A DNA stretch of 6,143 bases from Verrucomicrobiota bacterium (GTDB lineage Bacteria; Verrucomicrobiota; Lentisphaeria; Oligosphaerales; JAFGRS01), in NCBI GenBank assembly GCA_019136035.1, contig JAGVUW010000037.1, forward strand, positions 1 through 6,143, written 5' to 3'. Below the pieces are notes generated by a model. That model was not told the origin of the DNA and searched no databases. It was given only the letters and a program-made list of their open reading frames with translations. Below, one piece after another: positions 4,275-6,143 of the stretch. A program made the translations under genes and the position numbers. The first letter of the stretch is position 1. Each line of letters begins with the position of its first letter.

Positions 4275-6143
4275 TCAGCGTCCGGCGTTCGGCGCCGGGG
4301 CCGGCTCGGCGTCGCGGGCTTTGCAGTCGCGCAGGACGAGGACATCGCCGCGGATGCCGTTGCTGGTGCCCGTGATCTCGACGGCGCCCTTGTCATCTTC
4401 GACGGCCTTGCGGAGGCGTTCCTTATTGGCCTCGTAGTCATCGCGGTCGAGGTAGCAGCGTATGCGTCGGCCAAAGGCGACGTAGCTATTGGGGCCTTCC
4501 TTGCCGATGCTGGTGGGCTTGCCGCGGATGGCGATGGTGCGATCGCGGAGGCGTCGTGAGACCTCCATACTGGCTTCACGGCGCATGAGGTCATTGAGGT
4601 CATCGACGGAGAAGGCCGAGGCGCTGCCATCGCGGCGGGCGCGGGCGTTGTCGTCGGCTGCGGGCTTGTCGGCGGCGGTGGTGGTTGCGGCCGGCTGGTC
4701 GCCCCAGCCGACGACGGCCTCGTCGGCGCCGGCGGGGTTCTCGGCGGCGGCGCCGCCGCGGCGCTCGGCCTCGTCGCGCGGGCGGGGCTTGGTGTCGCCG
4801 CGTTCGGCCGGCTTGGCGTCGGTCTTCGGGGCGCTGAGGAGGCCGAGTTTCCGGAGGATCTCGGCGGTCTCCTCGGGGGTGAGGGCGACGGTATTGGCGA
4901 TCTGGGGCTTGAGGTAGCGCTCGAGCTGTCGGGGACTCTCGGCGAGGACGACGTCGCCCTGGGCGTTGCGTTCCATGATCATGCCGGTCTTGACGGTCCC
5001 GTCGGTGAGGAGGAGTCGCGCATCGGGGACCCAGAGTCGCAGGAGCTGCCGTGTGGTCTCGCCGGGTTTGACGGCGAGGCGTCCGGCGATGCTGACACCG
5101 GAGGGGTGTTCGACGGCGACCGGGTAGGTTCCGGCAGCGAGGTTCTCGAGACGGAGCGGGGCTGAGAGGGCGGTGCCATCATTGCCGGGCTGGGTGACGC
5201 CCTTGAGGCCGCTCTGGACGACGACGGCGCAGCCGGGGGGCTGCGTGACGACCTCGAGGACCCCGAGCTGGGGTACGGGGGTGACCTGGAGCTGTTCGCC
5301 GCTGACGGCGCTGAGGGTCACCGTCTGGCGCAGCGGCTCGCAGCCGGGGGCGACGAAGAGGAGTTCATGGCTGCCCTCGGGGAGGCCGGCGAGGAGGGTC
5401 GGCGCCACGCCGAGGAACTGGGGCCCGCGCCAGATGGCGGTGCCGGGGACGCTGCTGGTGACGGCCAGGGTGCCGGGACGCGGCCGGAGGGCGTACGGCC
5501 GGCTGGGGAGGAGGTCGGGCACGTGGATCTGGCGTTCGAACGACTCGTAGCCGTCGAGTTTGAGTTCGATGCGGTGCCGTCCGCGGCTCAGGTCACGGAG
5601 CAGTATGGGCGTGGTGCCGGCGTCGCGGCCGTCGATGACGACGGTGGCGCCGGCGGGCTCGCTGGCGACGAAGACCAGGTCCGAGACCACGGCGCGGCCG
5701 GCCTCGACGGCGGGGGCGCGGTCGCCGGTCGGGGCGGCCGCGGTGGCGTCGGGCGCGGCGGCGGTGCCATCCTCGAGGGCCGCGGTGGCGGCGCTGGCCG
5801 TGGGTGTGCCGGCAGCGCCGGCGGCGGTGGGGGCCTGTTCCTCGGCGGCGATGAGCTTGGCCAGGTCGGCGTCGCTGACCTCGCGGGGGACCTCGCTCGG
5901 GGCGGCCGCCTCGGCGCTGGGCGCGGCCGGCTCGGCGGGGGTGGTGGCGGTGGTGGCGCCGCTGAAGAGCCTGAAGGCGAGGGCGGCGATGGCCGCGACG
6001 ATGAGGCCGAGGAGGACGAGGCGCACCCAGGGCCAGCGTCGCGAGGGCAGCTCCTCGTCGTCCCAGAGCGGCTCGGCGGTCGCGGCGCCGGCGGCCGGCG
6101 TGGCCGCGGCGGGTGTGACGGCCGCGGCGGGTGGGGTTGCGAC
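4275..6143 (-). CDS. Membrane-anchored triple-PEGA protein with C-terminal OB-fold domain; N-terminus beyond window
   Basis: The frame is open from the right edge, with 622 codons to a TGA stop. The GTG at 6026 is not taken as the start, because the frame continues upstream for 39 codons and no Shine-Dalgarno precedes it. Numbering from the edge: residues 25-39 are a juxtamembrane stretch with PSRRWPW, and 40-60 are a single membrane helix, with basic residues on the N-side predicting a cytoplasmic N-terminus. An Ala/Pro/Thr-rich linker covers 61-153. Three PEGA-like domains follow at about 155-208 (SEPAGATVVIDGRDAGTTP), 224-277 (VPGTAIWRGPQFLGVAPT) and 294-369. A small beta segment at 374-421 (LLLTDGTVKTGMI) resembles SH3-like modules. 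A charged linker leads to an OB-fold resembling the tRNA_anti-like family (about 524-609: TIAIRGKPTSIG, RRIRCYLD, GAVEITGTSNGIRGDVLVLRDC). PEGA domains usually lie outside the membrane and bind envelope or surface partners. In planctomycetes they often follow a Ser/Thr kinase, so a kinase or zinc-ribbon N-terminus is possible but unseen. Confidence 0.88.
   Translation of the reverse strand, partial: VATPPAAAVTPAAATPAAGAATAEPLWDDEELPSRRWPWVRLVLLGLIVAAIAALAFRLFSGATTATTPAEPAAPSAEAAAPSEVPREVSDADLAKLIAAEEQAPTAAGAAGTPTASAATAALEDGTAAAPDATAAAPTGDRAPAVEAGRAVVSDLVFVASEPAGATVVIDGRDAGTTPILLRDLSRGRHRIELKLDGYESFERQIHVPDLLPSRPYALRPRPGTLAVTSSVPGTAIWRGPQFLGVAPTLLAGLPEGSHELLFVAPGCEPLRQTVTLSAVSGEQLQVTPVPQLGVLEVVTQPPGCAVVVQSGLKGVTQPGNDGTALSAPLRLENLAAGTYPVAVEHPSGVSIAGRLAVKPGETTRQLLRLWVPDARLLLTDGTVKTGMIMERNAQGDVVLAESPRQLERYLKPQIANTVALTPEETAEILRKLGLLSAPKTDAKPAERGDTKPRPRDEAERRGGAAAENPAGADEAVVGWGDQPAATTTAADKPAADDNARARRDGSASAFSVDDLNDLMRREASMEVSRRLRDRTIAIRGKPTSIGKEGPNSYVAFGRRIRCYLDRDDYEANKERLRKAVEDDKGAVEITGTSNGIRGDVLVLRDCKARDAEPAPAPNAGR

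Noticed and set aside
4282..4298. Hairpin CCGGCG/CGCCGG at the end of the PEGA/OB-fold gene as a terminator
   Set aside because: It lies inside the coding region before the stop and has no U-tract after it. A 6-bp GC stem is common by chance here.

Overview
The window looks like chromosomal DNA from a very GC-rich bacterium (by eye about 70% G+C), most likely of the PVC/Planctomycetota type or a neighbouring deep lineage. This assignment is inference. It rests on secreted CBM9-like protein architecture, a membrane-anchored multi-PEGA protein, and spacers packed with short tandem repeats of period 7, 9 and 10. From memory, these repeats yield nonsense peptides such as HGRDAGAT, TGETPVP and FGVRSS that recur in gene predictions from such genomes. 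No rRNA, tRNA, CRISPR, transposase or phage gene is visible.

All three real genes lie head to tail on the minus strand. In transcription order (right to left) they are as follows. (1) At 6143-4275, open at its upstream end, is a single-pass membrane protein with a long Ala/Pro linker, three PEGA-like domains, a small beta domain and a C-terminal OB-fold (tRNA_anti-like) domain. (2) At 4050-1810 is a complete 746-residue ComEC/Rec2-type DNA-uptake channel. It keeps the competence motif, but its C-terminal metallo-beta-lactamase-like part seems to have lost the metal-binding motif. (3) At 1116-1, cut by the window edge, is an exported protein with a CBM9-like module followed by a CBM4/9-like module. 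It has the only clear Shine-Dalgarno sequence in the window.

The two spacers are the oddest parts. The 224-bp spacer 4051-4274 holds four consecutive hairpins and a four-unit 9-bp tandem repeat. The 693-bp spacer 1117-1809 is a mosaic of at least nine distinct short repeats and palindromes, including a near-identical 34-bp palindromic repeat in two copies with a 52-bp period. The spacing suggests three separate transcription units. I see no functional link between the genes beyond the shared cell envelope location, and no convincing promoter or U-tract terminator.

The best candidates for something undescribed are the repeat mosaic and hairpin cluster, and the ComEC with a degenerate hydrolase domain. 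I do not see a coherent new multi-gene system.
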